From Bacillus cabrialesii (GTDB taxonomy: Bacteria > Bacillota > Bacilli > Bacillales > Bacillaceae): a DNA stretch of 64,000 bases. This document shows positions 43,038 to 52,063 of this stretch, in pieces (position 1 is the stretch's first letter; every line of letters begins with the position of its first letter). The DNA is taken from NCBI RefSeq assembly GCF_004124315.2, contig NZ_CP096889.1, positions 2,835,001-2,899,000 of the forward strand, read 5' to 3'. The position numbers were made by a program, and so were the translations under genes. Below the pieces are notes generated by a model that did not search any database, was not told the DNA's origin, and worked only from the letters and a program-made list of their open reading frames with translations.

Positions 43038-44060
43038 TTATACAGCAGACGGATGTTTCATTCGTGCCGCTACATGGCGGATCAAATCAACGACTCTGCA
43101 TGAGTAGCCCCATTCGTTGTCATACCATGCGAGCACCTTTACTTTTCTGTCTTCCATTACCATTGTCGTAAGCCCGTCAATGACCGCTGAATGCGGATTT
43201 GTATTATAGTCAGCCGAAACGAGCGGTTCATCTGAATAATCAAGAACACCGTACATCGACGTTTTGGATGCCCGTTTAAATGCCTCGTTTACCTCTTCAG
43301 CCGTTACATCAGTTTTCAGATCGACAACGAGATCGACCAATGAGACGTTCGGAACAGGGACGCGCAAGGCGAGGCCGTGAAGCTTTCCTTTCAGATGCGG
43401 CAGCACAAGTGAAAGCGCCTTTGCCGCTCCTGTTGTCGTCGGAATAATGGATTCACCGCATGCCCGCGCACGGCGCAAATCTTTGTGCGGATTATCAATA
43501 TTTTTCTGGTCATTCGTATACGCGTGAACTGTGGTCATCAGCCCGCTCTCAATGCCAAATTCTTCATCCAACACTTTTACAACAGGCGCAAGGCAGTTTG
43601 TCGTACACGATGCATTTGAAATAATGACATGGCGTTCAGCGTCGAATTGGTCTTCGTTTACTCCCATCACAATGGTAACGTCTTCATTTTTTCCAGGAGC
43701 AGTCAAAATGACTTTTTTCGCGCCCGCTTCTATATGGCCCATCGCTTTATCTTTTGAATTAAACTTTCCTGTGGCTTCGACGACAATGTCAATATCATAT
43801 TCCCGCCAAGGCAGCTGTTTTGGATCACGGCTGTTTAACAAAAGCACTTTCTTTCCATTCACGATCAGGCTGTCTTCACCAGCCATAACCTCTTTGTCGT
43901 ACCTGCCGTGAATTGTGTCATACTTTATTAAATGAGCCAGCGTCTCAGCGGAATAGCTGGCATTAATGGCCACTACTTGAATTTGATCGTCTAACATTGC
44001 TTTTCTAAAAACCATTCTTCCGATTCTCCCAAACCCGTTTATCGCTACTTTTACCTTCAT
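43038..44060 (-). CDS. gapB: NADP-dependent glyceraldehyde-3-phosphate dehydrogenase (gluconeogenic)
   Basis: Gluconeogenic GAPDH, 340 residues. The Rossmann motif is INGFGRIGR (7-15) and the active-site Cys is C152 in SNASCTTNCLAP. After beta-2 the sequence is VVAINAS, lacking the Asp that sets NAD preference in glycolytic GapA; this fits NADP use. I use the ATG at 44060, 8 nt from AAGGGG; a GTG three codons upstream overlaps that site. A CcpN-type operator covers the promoter, so it should be off in glucose. Confidence 0.96.
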   Translation of the reverse strand: MKVKVAINGFGRIGRMVFRKAMLDDQIQVVAINASYSAETLAHLIKYDTIHGRYDKEVMAGEDSLIVNGKKVLLLNSRDPKQLPWREYDIDIVVEATGKFNSKDKAMGHIEAGAKKVILTAPGKNEDVTIVMGVNEDQFDAERHVIISNASCTTNCLAPVVKVLDEEFGIESGLMTTVHAYTNDQKNIDNPHKDLRRARACGESIIPTTTGAAKALSLVLPHLKGKLHGLALRVPVPNVSLVDLVVDLKTDVTAEEVNEAFKRASKTSMYGVLDYSDEPLVSADYNTNPHSAVIDGLTTMVMEDRKVKVLAWYDNEWGYSCRVVDLIRHVAARMKHPSAV

Positions 44061-44112
44061 GTTGGACACCCCTTATCAATTATGCCATCCTAATTTGTTT
44101 TCATCTACAATT

Positions 44113-44123
44113 AGTATAACACA
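44113..44123 (-). promoter_or_regulatory. gapB -10 box with overlapping CcpN operator
   Basis: The minus strand reads TGTGTTATACT, an exact match to the CcpN consensus TRTGHYATAYW. Its last six bases are the TATACT -10 of gapB; the -35 is weak. Binding here would block polymerase on glycolytic carbon sources. Confidence 0.75.
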
Positions 44124-44262
44124 TTAAAACGAATTCGCCAGTACATATTGATAAAAATCAACGATTATAATGCTAATTTATGATGCATGATATATTTTCT
44201 TGCACACAAAATCAGGCGCAAGAACCAAAAAAGCAGCCAGCGCTCCACACTGACTGCTCTTT

Positions 44263-44643
44263 TTATGATTCCTGTTTTAACTTATCATTGAGCACACTTT
44301 CTTCTAACACAGAAAATGTATCCCCGTACACTCTGTTAATATGATTCGCTCCCCAATCACACAGCATGTCTAAAATCCCTTCTAAGCTGCGGCCGTATTC
44401 GCTGAGCTCGTATTCCACTTTGGGAGGAACCTGATTGTACACGATCCGGTTAATGACACCGTCCGCTTCCAGCTCACGAAGCTGCTGAGTCAGCATTTTT
44501 TGCGTGATGTTGGGCATCAGGCGCTTTAATTCACTCGTGCGTTTTTTTCCGTGCGTCAGATGGCATAAAATGACGCATTTCCATTTCCCGCCGATCACTT
44601 CAAGAGTCGCTTCAACAGAAATGTTATATTTTTTCTTCTCCAT
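44263..44643 (-). CDS. ytcD: HxlR-family transcriptional regulator
   Basis: Winged-helix regulator of the HxlR family, 126 residues. The HTH region is visible: EVIGGKWKCVILCHLTHGKK, LKRLMPNITQKMLTQQLREL and PPKVEYELSEYGRSL. A Cys near residue 7-30 could act as redox sensor, as in YodB, but this is not certain. I use the ATG at 44643 with AAGGAGA about 10 nt upstream. It is divergent from ytbD, whose promoter region holds a palindrome, so it likely controls ytbDE and itself. Confidence 0.9.
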   Translation of the reverse strand: MEKKKYNISVEATLEVIGGKWKCVILCHLTHGKKRTSELKRLMPNITQKMLTQQLRELEADGVINRIVYNQVPPKVEYELSEYGRSLEGILDMLCDWGANHINRVYGDTFSVLEESVLNDKLKQES

Positions 44644-44688
44644 ACAGTTCATTCTCCTTACAGGCACTAAAAAGTGACTATAGCACTT

Positions 44689-44704
44689 AAAAGTACGTAC
44701 TTTT
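44689..44704. promoter_or_regulatory. Perfect palindrome between ytcD and ytbD
   Basis: AAAAGTACGTACTTTT is a 16-bp perfect palindrome in the divergent gap. A second dyad AAGTG...CACTT (44672-44688) lies beside it and encloses a TATAGT that may be the ytcD -10. This is a strong candidate operator for YtcD. Confidence 0.7.
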
Positions 44705-44821
44705 CTTTCTTGATGATATCTTGCATAATCACATTTGCCGGCTGATTTGAATCTGCTCTTTTTTATTTATATAGCTTACTCGGCAGAATTTCAATCATAC
44801 AACACATCACAAAGGAGGAAC

Positions 44822-46015
44822 ATGATGACTTCAGCCAACAAAAGCAGCATTCCTGCACTCCTGGCTTTGGCCGTAAGTGCGTTCGCCATAGGGACAACCG
44901 AATTTATCAGCGTCGGCCTTTTGCCGCTGATTTCTGATGACCTGCACATTCCGGTCACAACGGCGGGATTGACCGTTTCCCTATACGCGCTTGGTGTTAC
45001 ATTCGGTGCGCCTATATTAACTTCATTGACTTCAAGCATGTCACGAAAGACACTATTGCTTTGGATCATGTTTATTTTTATTGCCGGGAATACGATGGCC
45101 GCTACCGCTTCAAGCATCGGGATTTTATTAGCAGCACGTGTGATATCCGCTTTTTCACACGGTGTGTTTATGTCGATCGGTTCGACGATCGCAGCGGATA
45201 TTGTCCCTGAGAATAAAAGGGCCAGCGCGATTTCGATTATGTTTACAGGCCTCACTGTGGCAACTGTTACCGGAGTTCCTTTCGGGACGTTCATCGGCCA
45301 GCAATTCGGCTGGCGTTTTGCCTTTATGGTCATTATCGCAGTCGGAATCATCGCTTTCATTACAAATGGCATTCTTGTCCCATCCAAATTACGAAAAGGG
45401 ACGAAAACAACAATGCGGGATCAATTGAAGCTTGTGACAAACGGCCGGTTATTGCTTTTATTTGTCATTACAGCGCTTGGATACGGAGGAACATTCGTTG
45501 TTTTCACGTATCTGTCTCCCCTGCTTCAGGAAGTAACAGGCTTCAAAGCCGGAACTGTGGCAGTAATCCTGCTCGGATATGGAATTGCTATCGCAATCGG
45601 CAATATGATTGGCGGAAAGCTGTCAAACCGAAATCCGATTGCAGCTTTATTCTATATGTTTATTGTACAGGCAATTGTTCTGTTTGTACTCACATTTACG
45701 GCTCCATTTCAAATAGCAGGACTGATCACCATTCTCTGTATGGGCTTGCTGGCCTTTATGAATGTGCCGGGCCTTCAGGTGTATGTCGTCATGCTTGCTG
45801 AGCGTTTTGTCCCGAGTGCAGTTGATGTCGCATCCGCGATGAATATCGCTGCCTTTAATGCAGGGATTGCGCTTGGCTCCTATCTTGGAGGTGTGATCAC
45901 CGATTCAATCGGTCTGATTCACACCGCTTGGATAGGCGGATTAATGGTAGTCGGCGCAGTTATCTTAACAGGCTGGAGCCGCTTGATGGAAAATCGGGAT
46001 CGGCAGGAAGCCTGA
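44822..46015 (+). CDS. ytbD: MFS efflux transporter
   Basis: Major facilitator superfamily protein of the DHA1 (drug/sugar efflux) type, 397 residues, twelve predicted helices. Family landmarks are FAIGTTEFISVGLLPLIS near residue 21, the loop after helix 2 with SLTSSMSRKTLL, and the PLG-type GTFIGQQFGWRFAF near 157. I use the ATG at 44822 with GGAGG 3 nt upstream (a second ATG follows with better spacing). It is followed by ytbE after 23 nt and is controlled by the divergent regulator. Substrate is unknown. Confidence 0.9.
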   Translation: MMTSANKSSIPALLALAVSAFAIGTTEFISVGLLPLISDDLHIPVTTAGLTVSLYALGVTFGAPILTSLTSSMSRKTLLLWIMFIFIAGNTMAATASSIGILLAARVISAFSHGVFMSIGSTIAADIVPENKRASAISIMFTGLTVATVTGVPFGTFIGQQFGWRFAFMVIIAVGIIAFITNGILVPSKLRKGTKTTMRDQLKLVTNGRLLLLFVITALGYGGTFVVFTYLSPLLQEVTGFKAGTVAVILLGYGIAIAIGNMIGGKLSNRNPIAALFYMFIVQAIVLFVLTFTAPFQIAGLITILCMGLLAFMNVPGLQVYVVMLAERFVPSAVDVASAMNIAAFNAGIALGSYLGGVITDSIGLIHTAWIGGLMVVGAVILTGWSRLMENRDRQEA

Positions 46016-46038
46016 CAATTTTTAAGGAGGAAATCAAC

Positions 46039-46881
46039 ATGACAACACATTTACAAGCAACTGCAACACTTTATAACGGAGTAAAAATGCCTTGGTTCGG
46101 CCTTGGCGTCTTCCAAGTGGAAGAAGGATCTGAACTGGTAAACGCGGTTAAAACTGCAATTGCCCATGGATATCGCAGTATCGATACAGCCGCTATCTAC
46201 GGAAATGAAGCTGGAGTCGGAGAAGGGCTTCGGCAAGGCATTGAAGAAGCAGGGATTTCAAGAGAGGATCTGTTTATTACATCGAAAGTATGGAATGCGG
46301 ATCTAGGATACGAGGAAACACTCGCCGCATTTGAAACAAGCCTGTCAAAACTCGGTTTGGATTATTTAGATCTATATCTTATCCACTGGCCTGTAGAAGG
46401 AAAATATAAAGAAGCTTGGAGAGCGCTTGAAACGCTGTATAAAGAAGGCCGTGTCAAAGCGATCGGCGTGAGCAACTTCCAAATCCATCATCTTGAAGAC
46501 CTGATGGCTGCTGCTGAAATGAAGCCCATGATCAACCAAGTGGAATTTCACCCGCGCCTTACACAAAAAGAGCTGATGGCATACTGCCAAAAACAAGGCA
46601 TCCAGATGGAAGCTTGGTCACCTTTAATGCAGGGGCAGCTGCTGGATCACCCTGTACTGGCAGACATCGCTCAAGCCTATAACAAATCCGTGGCACAAAT
46701 CATTTTGCGCTGGGATCTGCAGCATGGCGTTATTACGATTCCTAAATCAACGAAGGAACACCGCATTAAAGAAAATGCCAGCGTATTTGACTTTGAGTTA
46801 ACACAGGATGATATGAACCGAATTGATGCGCTGAATGAAAACCTGCGCGTCGGTCCTGATCCCGACAACTTTGATTTTTAA
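46039..46881 (+). CDS. ytbE: Aldo-keto reductase
   Basis: NADPH-dependent aldo-keto reductase, 280 residues, single (beta/alpha)8 barrel. The catalytic tetrad is readable: Asp in GYRSIDTAAIYGNE (with Tyr in IYGNE), Lys in FITSKVWN and His in LYLIHWP. The NADPH motif IPKSTKEHRIKEN is near residue 235. AAGGAGG lies 8 nt before the ATG at 46039. It forms an operon with ytbD, suggesting joint detoxification of reactive carbonyls; this is inferred. Confidence 0.94.
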   Translation: MTTHLQATATLYNGVKMPWFGLGVFQVEEGSELVNAVKTAIAHGYRSIDTAAIYGNEAGVGEGLRQGIEEAGISREDLFITSKVWNADLGYEETLAAFETSLSKLGLDYLDLYLIHWPVEGKYKEAWRALETLYKEGRVKAIGVSNFQIHHLEDLMAAAEMKPMINQVEFHPRLTQKELMAYCQKQGIQMEAWSPLMQGQLLDHPVLADIAQAYNKSVAQIILRWDLQHGVITIPKSTKEHRIKENASVFDFELTQDDMNRIDALNENLRVGPDPDNFDF

Positions 46882-46886
46882 TGGCA

Positions 46887-46915
46887 AAAACACCGTTCAA
46901 TATGAACGGTGTTTT
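46887..46915. terminator. Bidirectional terminator between ytbE and coaE
   Basis: A 13-bp perfect stem (AAAACACCGTTCA / TGAACGGTGTTTT) with a 3-nt loop lies between the convergent stops. Its own A and T arms give U-tracts in both directions. Confidence 0.9.
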
Positions 46916-46916
46916 A

Positions 46917-47510
46917 TTATGTCCAACGGCTGATGATGTCATCAAGCTGCTGTTTGGTCTCTTCGAGCGTGCCGCTGTTGTCGATGACTTGATCTGCTCT
47001 TGCTGTTTTTTCTTCCAGGGGCATTTGAGAGCGGATACGGCTGACCGCTTCTTCTTCCGTCAGCTGATTTCGCTTCATCAGACGTTCCAGCTGAAGCTCC
47101 TTTGTCACACTGACCACAATAATTTTATCAACTAATGATTCCAATTTGCTTTCGAATAAAAGCGGGATATCCAACACAACAAATGCCTCACGATTTGCGA
47201 TCGCTTCATCACGGCGCTTAAGCATTTCCTGCCTGACTGCGGGATGAACAATTGCATTTAAGGCAAGTCGCTTTTCTTCATTTGTAAATACCAGTGCCCC
47301 AAGTTTTTTTCGATCTATATCACCGTTTGGAAGCAGAATGTCTCTGCCGAATTCGTCAATGATTTGCCGGTAGGCCGGCATCCCTTTATCTACCGCTTGT
47401 TTGGCAATGATATCTGCATCTATAACTGTTATTCCTTTTTCAATCAGCATATTGGCGACCGTGCTTTTGCCGCTGGCTATGCCTCCCGTTAAACCAATGA
47501 CTAAGGTCAA
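46917..47510 (-). CDS. coaE: Dephospho-CoA kinase
   Basis: Last enzyme of coenzyme A synthesis, 197 residues. The P-loop is GLTGGIASGKST near the N-terminus, followed by VIDADIIAKQAV; the lid and substrate motifs FVVLDIPLLFESKL and RMKRNQ-type RLMKRNQLTEEEA are present. I start it at the TTG at 47510, 8 nt from AAAGGAG; a GTG three codons upstream lies within the site. It follows ytaF, mutM and polA on the same strand. Confidence 0.94.
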   Translation of the reverse strand: MTLVIGLTGGIASGKSTVANMLIEKGITVIDADIIAKQAVDKGMPAYRQIIDEFGRDILLPNGDIDRKKLGALVFTNEEKRLALNAIVHPAVRQEMLKRRDEAIANREAFVVLDIPLLFESKLESLVDKIIVVSVTKELQLERLMKRNQLTEEEAVSRIRSQMPLEEKTARADQVIDNSGTLEETKQQLDDIISRWT

Positions 47511-47525
47511 GAGATCCACTCCTTT

Positions 47526-48158
47526 TTACAATTTCCAGAGCCCAATCGTGATCAGCAGAAGCCCCGGCAAAAACGCCATTTTATCAATCCATTTCCACTT
47601 AGACAGAAAATGGCCGGCGTTGATTCCGATTGATACAAACAGCGAGCTCATGATGGCCACGGCGATGCTCATCACAATCGGTGAAAAACCGAGAATGGCT
47701 GCCCCTATCCCTGCTCCGAAGGCATCAATTGATAAGGCGAATCCCAATAAGACCGCCTCAATTCCATTGATCACACCCGATTTGTCGATATCCGCACTCA
47801 TGGGTTTTCTCAAAATATGAATCACAATTCCTAATGACCGAACCTCTAAATTGAGCAGCGTTTTTTCATGCAATAAGTATTCTTTGTCTTTTGCCGGTTT
47901 AAAAAATTGATACAGAACCCACGCCCCGATTCCAACCAATATCAAACCGCCAAGCTTCTCCGTCACATATACAGGAAAAAACTTTGTGAGAAAGCTTCCG
48001 ATCAGCATGGATATAAACATGACAGCACCGGAACAGCAGGCGATAACCAAAATCGCTTTAAACGGTATTTTCATTTTTCTCAATCCGTACGTAAATCCGA
48101 CTGAAAAACTGTCCAAGCTGACAGCCAACGCCAGCAGCAGTATAGAAACCATTTGCAT
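47526..48158 (-). CDS. ytaF: MntP/YtaF-family membrane protein
   Basis: Integral membrane protein of 210 residues with six predicted helices in two related halves. Each half has an SxDxF motif: LAVSLDSFSVGFTYGLR near residue 11 and LGFALSIDAFGAGIGAAI near 138. This is the MntP-like (manganese exporter) fold in the spore-former YtaF group. A role in sporulation is suggested by the name family; transport of a metal is inferred. It lies 15 nt upstream of coaE. Confidence 0.88.
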   Translation of the reverse strand: MQMVSILLLALAVSLDSFSVGFTYGLRKMKIPFKAILVIACCSGAVMFISMLIGSFLTKFFPVYVTEKLGGLILVGIGAWVLYQFFKPAKDKEYLLHEKTLLNLEVRSLGIVIHILRKPMSADIDKSGVINGIEAVLLGFALSIDAFGAGIGAAILGFSPIVMSIAVAIMSSLFVSIGINAGHFLSKWKWIDKMAFLPGLLLITIGLWKL

Positions 48159-48319
48159 ATCCGTTTCTTCCTTTCTGTTGGTGCTCTTGTATCAGATGTG
48201 AAATGCCCGGGATTCATCACCATCATACATATGGGAAAGTGAAAAATCCGTGTTTCGAAAATGGCATTCTCTATTGCAGAGTTACTGATATATGCACCGA
48301 CAGCTTGGACGATGAAGCA

Positions 48320-49153
48320 TTATCTGCTTTTTTTCTGGCACTTGGCGCAAAAATGCGTGCCCCTGCCTCCAACGACGATTTTTGAAATCATCGTTCCGCA
48401 ATTTTTGCACGGCTGGTCTTTTTTTCCGTATACAAAATGCTGAAGCTGGAACATTCCGATTTCTCCTTGGGAGTTGATATACGAGCGAACAGTGCTGCCG
48501 CCCGCGTCTATCGCTTCCTGCAAGGTGTTTTTGATTTCAGCGTGAAGTGTTTTGATTGTCTTGTCTGATAATTGATTTGCTTTTGTTTCAGGATGGACAC
48601 CCGCTCTGAAAAGAGCCTCGTCCACATAAATGTTCCCGAGTCCGACAACTGTTTTTTGATCCAGCAGGGCGGTTTTGACTGCACGGTTTGTTTTGGCAAG
48701 CCGGTCTTTTAAATACGCACTCGTAAATTCTTCTGCATCCGGCTCCGGCCCTAATTGAGAAAGAGGGAGCTCGCCCGCTTCCTCTCCCGGATTAAATAAG
48801 TGCATGGTTCCAAACTTCCGCACATCCCTGTAACGAAGCTGGGTTCCATCTGTCATCGTGAATATGACATGCACGTGTTTATCGTCTGGCTCCTTCGCTT
48901 GATGAAGCCCGTATTTCCCTTCCATTCGCAGGTGGGAAACCATAACATAATGATCTAAATGAAACAGCAAAAACTTTCCCCGTCTTCCGATAGACTGTAT
49001 CGTTTCTCCTGCTAGATTTCGCGCAAATTCCTCCGGTTCGGCAGGCCGTTTGATGATATTCGGCCATCTGATCTCTACCGATTTGATTGTTTTTCCCTTT
49101 ACAAGCCCGGTCAGAGTGCGCCGGACCGTTTCAACCTCTGGTAATTCCGGCAC
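48320..49153 (-). CDS. mutM: Formamidopyrimidine-DNA glycosylase
   Basis: DNA glycosylase/AP lyase that removes 8-oxoguanine, about 277 residues. The start is GTG at 49153, so that Pro2 (PELPEVE) follows the initiator and becomes the catalytic N-terminal residue; the frame upstream opens three codons earlier but would bury it. Catalytic Glu3, Lys in GRRGKFLLFHL, the H2TH region VGLGNIYVDEALF and the C-terminal zinc finger (CKNC...CAKC) are all present. It lies 22 nt after polA. Confidence 0.95.
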   Translation of the reverse strand: MPELPEVETVRRTLTGLVKGKTIKSVEIRWPNIIKRPAEPEEFARNLAGETIQSIGRRGKFLLFHLDHYVMVSHLRMEGKYGLHQAKEPDDKHVHVIFTMTDGTQLRYRDVRKFGTMHLFNPGEEAGELPLSQLGPEPDAEEFTSAYLKDRLAKTNRAVKTALLDQKTVVGLGNIYVDEALFRAGVHPETKANQLSDKTIKTLHAEIKNTLQEAIDAGGSTVRSYINSQGEIGMFQLQHFVYGKKDQPCKNCGTMISKIVVGGRGTHFCAKCQKKSR

Positions 49154-49175
49154 ATCCATCACTTCCTATCTCTGT

Positions 49176-51818
49176 TTATTTCGCATCGTACCAAGATGGG
49201 CCTGATGCATAGTCCACCTTTAATGGCACATCTAATGCAAGCGCATGCTCCATCACTTCAGGAACAAGCTTCTCTAGAATTTCAATTTCTTCCTGCGGCG
49301 CTTCAAAAATCAATTCATCGTGAACTTGAAGGAGCAGCCTTGCCTTCAGCTGTTTTTCTTTCAGCTTGGCAGCCATATCAATCATGGCTTTTTTGATTAT
49401 ATCAGCGGCGCTTCCTTGAATCGGCGTATTCATTGCAGTCCGTTCCGCAAAACTGCGGATATTAAAGTTTCGGCTCGTCAGTTCAGGAATGTAGCGGCGG
49501 CGATGCATGAGCGTTGTCACGTATCCTTTTTGCTTCGCGTCCTGAACTGAATCTTCCATGTACGCTTTTACGCCTTGGAAGCTTTCCAAATAGCGGTCGA
49601 TGAACGCTCCCGCTTCCTTTCTGGTAATGCCAAGGTTCTGTGACAGCCCGTAATCGCTGATGCCGTATACGATGCCAAAGTTGACCGCTTTCGCCTGACG
49701 TCTCATCGCCGATGTCACTTCATCCTCGGCGACATGGAAAACATCCATTGCCGTTTTCGTATGAATATCCATATCATTCGTAAAAGCTTCGATAAGATTT
49801 TGATCCTTTGAAATATGGGCAAGCACCCGCAGCTCGATTTGTGAGTAATCAGCTGCAAAAATGAGCCAGTCTTTTTCAGACGACACAAAAGCTTGGCGGA
49901 TTTTGCGCCCTTCCTCAAGCCTGATCGGAATGTTTTGCAGATTCGGATCAGTCGAGCTGAGACGCCCTGTTTGCGTTAAAGCCTGGTTAAAGCGCGTGTG
50001 CACCTTATGCGAATCAGGTCTCGTCACCTTTAAAAGCCCTTCGATATATGTCGATTGAAGCTTGCCGATTTGTCTGTACTGCAAAATATAGTCGACAATA
50101 TCATGCTTGTCAGCCAGCTTTTCAAGCACATCGGCAGACGTTGAATAGCCAGTTTTCGTTTTTTTCACGACAGGCAGGCCGATCTTTTCAAACAAGATGA
50201 CGCCAAGCTGCTTCGGAGAATTGATATTAAACGGCTCTCCCGCAATCTCATGGATTTTTTCTTCATATTCCTTCAGCTTCGCGCCCAGTTCTTCACCCAT
50301 TCGTTTTAAACGGTCAACATCGACCTTGACACCAGTTGATTCCATTTCGCCGAGGATAAGAGCGAGCGGCATTTCGAGCTCTTCAAACAGCTCAAGCTGA
50401 TCGTTGTTCTCCAGCTCCTGAACGAGCTTTTCCCGCAGGCTTTGAATCGCTAACGCTTTTCGGACAAGGTGCTCAGACAGTACATCTTCTGACGGAACCG
50501 CCCGTTTTGCCCCTTTGCCGTAAACCGATTCGTCGCTTGATACGATATGCAGGCCGTAATCCTTGGCCACACTCGCAACGTCATCATATGAATTGCCCGG
50601 ATTGATAATATATGCCGCAAGAAGCGTATCAAACTCGGCCCCTTTCAGTTCAATGCCCTGCCAACGCAAAGCGACAACAGCCCGCTTGCTATCGAAAACC
50701 CATTTCTTCTGCTCGTCATTTTCCACCCATTCCTTGAACACTTCAGACTCCACGGCGATGTCTTTCGGAATAAAATAAGAGCCCGTTTCATTGACAATCG
50801 AAAATCCGAGAATCGGCTCTTCATGATAATTGTCGCCAATCTGTTCAACGACAAAGGCGGATGGAGAAACCAATATTCCGCTTGTTACGTCTGTGACGGT
50901 TTTGACATTAATGTCTTCTAACGCCTGATCCTGCTCCGCTTCTTCGCTGTCTTCCCCAAGACGTTCAAGAAGCGTGTTGAATCCTAGATCTTTAAAGATG
51001 GCAATGACCTGCTCACGATTAAAACCTTGATATTCCAATCCGGAAACGGATACTTCAATCGGCGCATCCGTCATAATTGTCGCAAGCTCCTTGCTCATCA
51101 ATGCCTGATCCTTAAATTCCTCAAGCTTTTCCTTCAGTTTCTTTCCGCTCACCTCGTCAATGGACTCGAGCAGTTTTTCAACGGAATCGAACTGTTTTAA
51201 GAGCTTAATCGCTGTCTTCTCTCCTACGCCGGGCACACCCGGAATATTATCTGAGGAATCACCCATCAGACCCTTCATGTCAATGATTTGTTCAGGCGTA
51301 AGCCCGTATTTCTCTTTGACGTGCTCCGGCGTGTAAAATTCAACGTCGGTAATTCCTTTTCTCGTAATGGCAACTGTCGTTTTGTCTGTTGCCAGCTGAG
51401 TTAAGTCCTTATCTCCCGAGAAAACCTTTACTTCAAATCCTTCTTTTTCAGCCGTTTTGGCCAGTGTGCCGATAATATCGTCAGCTTCGTATTGTTCCAG
51501 TTCATAGCGGCTGACCTGGTAGGCATCCAGCAGCTCGCGGATAAACGGCATTTGTTCGGAAAGCTCAGGCGGGGTTTTCTGTCTGCCGCCTTTATATTCT
51601 TTAAATGTGCCGTGACGAAATGTTGTTTTCCCGGCATCAAAGGCAACAAGCATGTGCGTCGGTTTTTCATCCTCAAGCATCTTCATCAAAATCATTGCAA
51701 ACCCATATACGGCATTCGTATGAATACCTTTATCATTGCTTAACAGCGGCAATGCAAAAAACGCCCGGTAAGCCAGACTGTTTCCGTCTACAAGCACTAA
51801 TTTTTTTCGCTCCGTCAT
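49176..51818 (-). CDS. polA: DNA polymerase I
   Basis: Repair and Okazaki-fragment polymerase, 880 residues. The N-terminal 5' nuclease domain (1-290) starts KLVLVDGNSLAYRAFFALP and contains GVPGVGEKTAIKLL. The middle 3'-5' exonuclease domain (about 300-470) is present in fold but lacks the DxE catalytic pattern, as in other Bacillus enzymes. The polymerase domain has DYSQIELRVLAH, RRQAKAVNFGIVYGISDYGL and VHDELIFE. It heads the polA-mutM-ytaF-coaE cluster. Confidence 0.97.
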   Translation of the reverse strand: MTERKKLVLVDGNSLAYRAFFALPLLSNDKGIHTNAVYGFAMILMKMLEDEKPTHMLVAFDAGKTTFRHGTFKEYKGGRQKTPPELSEQMPFIRELLDAYQVSRYELEQYEADDIIGTLAKTAEKEGFEVKVFSGDKDLTQLATDKTTVAITRKGITDVEFYTPEHVKEKYGLTPEQIIDMKGLMGDSSDNIPGVPGVGEKTAIKLLKQFDSVEKLLESIDEVSGKKLKEKLEEFKDQALMSKELATIMTDAPIEVSVSGLEYQGFNREQVIAIFKDLGFNTLLERLGEDSEEAEQDQALEDINVKTVTDVTSGILVSPSAFVVEQIGDNYHEEPILGFSIVNETGSYFIPKDIAVESEVFKEWVENDEQKKWVFDSKRAVVALRWQGIELKGAEFDTLLAAYIINPGNSYDDVASVAKDYGLHIVSSDESVYGKGAKRAVPSEDVLSEHLVRKALAIQSLREKLVQELENNDQLELFEELEMPLALILGEMESTGVKVDVDRLKRMGEELGAKLKEYEEKIHEIAGEPFNINSPKQLGVILFEKIGLPVVKKTKTGYSTSADVLEKLADKHDIVDYILQYRQIGKLQSTYIEGLLKVTRPDSHKVHTRFNQALTQTGRLSSTDPNLQNIPIRLEEGRKIRQAFVSSEKDWLIFAADYSQIELRVLAHISKDQNLIEAFTNDMDIHTKTAMDVFHVAEDEVTSAMRRQAKAVNFGIVYGISDYGLSQNLGITRKEAGAFIDRYLESFQGVKAYMEDSVQDAKQKGYVTTLMHRRRYIPELTSRNFNIRSFAERTAMNTPIQGSAADIIKKAMIDMAAKLKEKQLKARLLLQVHDELIFEAPQEEIEILEKLVPEVMEHALALDVPLKVDYASGPSWYDAK

Positions 51819-51939
51819 TCAATATCCTCCTAAGAAGCCTCTCAAGCTTCCATTCATCTCTTACATAGTCTTTAGCTCCTCTTATTTTAACAAAGTTCAA
51901 TTTGAAAGGAAAATACGTGAACTAAAAGAGAAGACACAA

Positions 51940-51970
51940 AAAAGGACGGGAACACAAAATGGTTCCCGCC
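51940..51970 (-). terminator. Terminator of phoPR
   Basis: GGCGGGAAC and GTTCCCGTCC form a 9-10-bp stem with a 7-nt loop on the minus strand, followed by six T. It lies between phoR and polA and should insulate polA. The rest of the gap to polA is AT-rich; a TAAAAT near 51890 may be the polA -10. Confidence 0.85.
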
Positions 51971-52020
51971 GTCAAAATTGGCTCCTTGGATGAAGGGGTT
52001 CTACTACATCCTACCAGCAT

Positions 52021-52061
52021 AGGTTTAACAGTGCATGAAGATATTGTTAAACCTTTGTAAA
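52021..52061. repeat. Inverted repeat and PhoP-box-like repeats just after phoR
   Basis: AGGTTTAACA (52021-52030) and TGTTAAACCT (52045-52054) are perfect inverted repeats with a 14-base spacer. Next to them TTTACA and TTAACA stand 11 bp apart on the minus strand, resembling the tandem TTAACA pattern of PhoP boxes. There is no U-tract, so it is not a classic terminator. Confidence 0.6.
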
Positions 52062-52063
52062 CA

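Noticed and set aside
44791..45387. 198-codon minus-strand open frame inside ytbD
   Set aside because: It is the mirror of hydrophobic ytbD codons. It has no start signals and would oppose a clear transporter gene.
48159..48319. Short open frames between ytaF and mutM
   Set aside because: They overlap the 3' end of mutM in antisense and have no ribosome binding site. The gap most likely holds the ytaF promoter, which I could not define.
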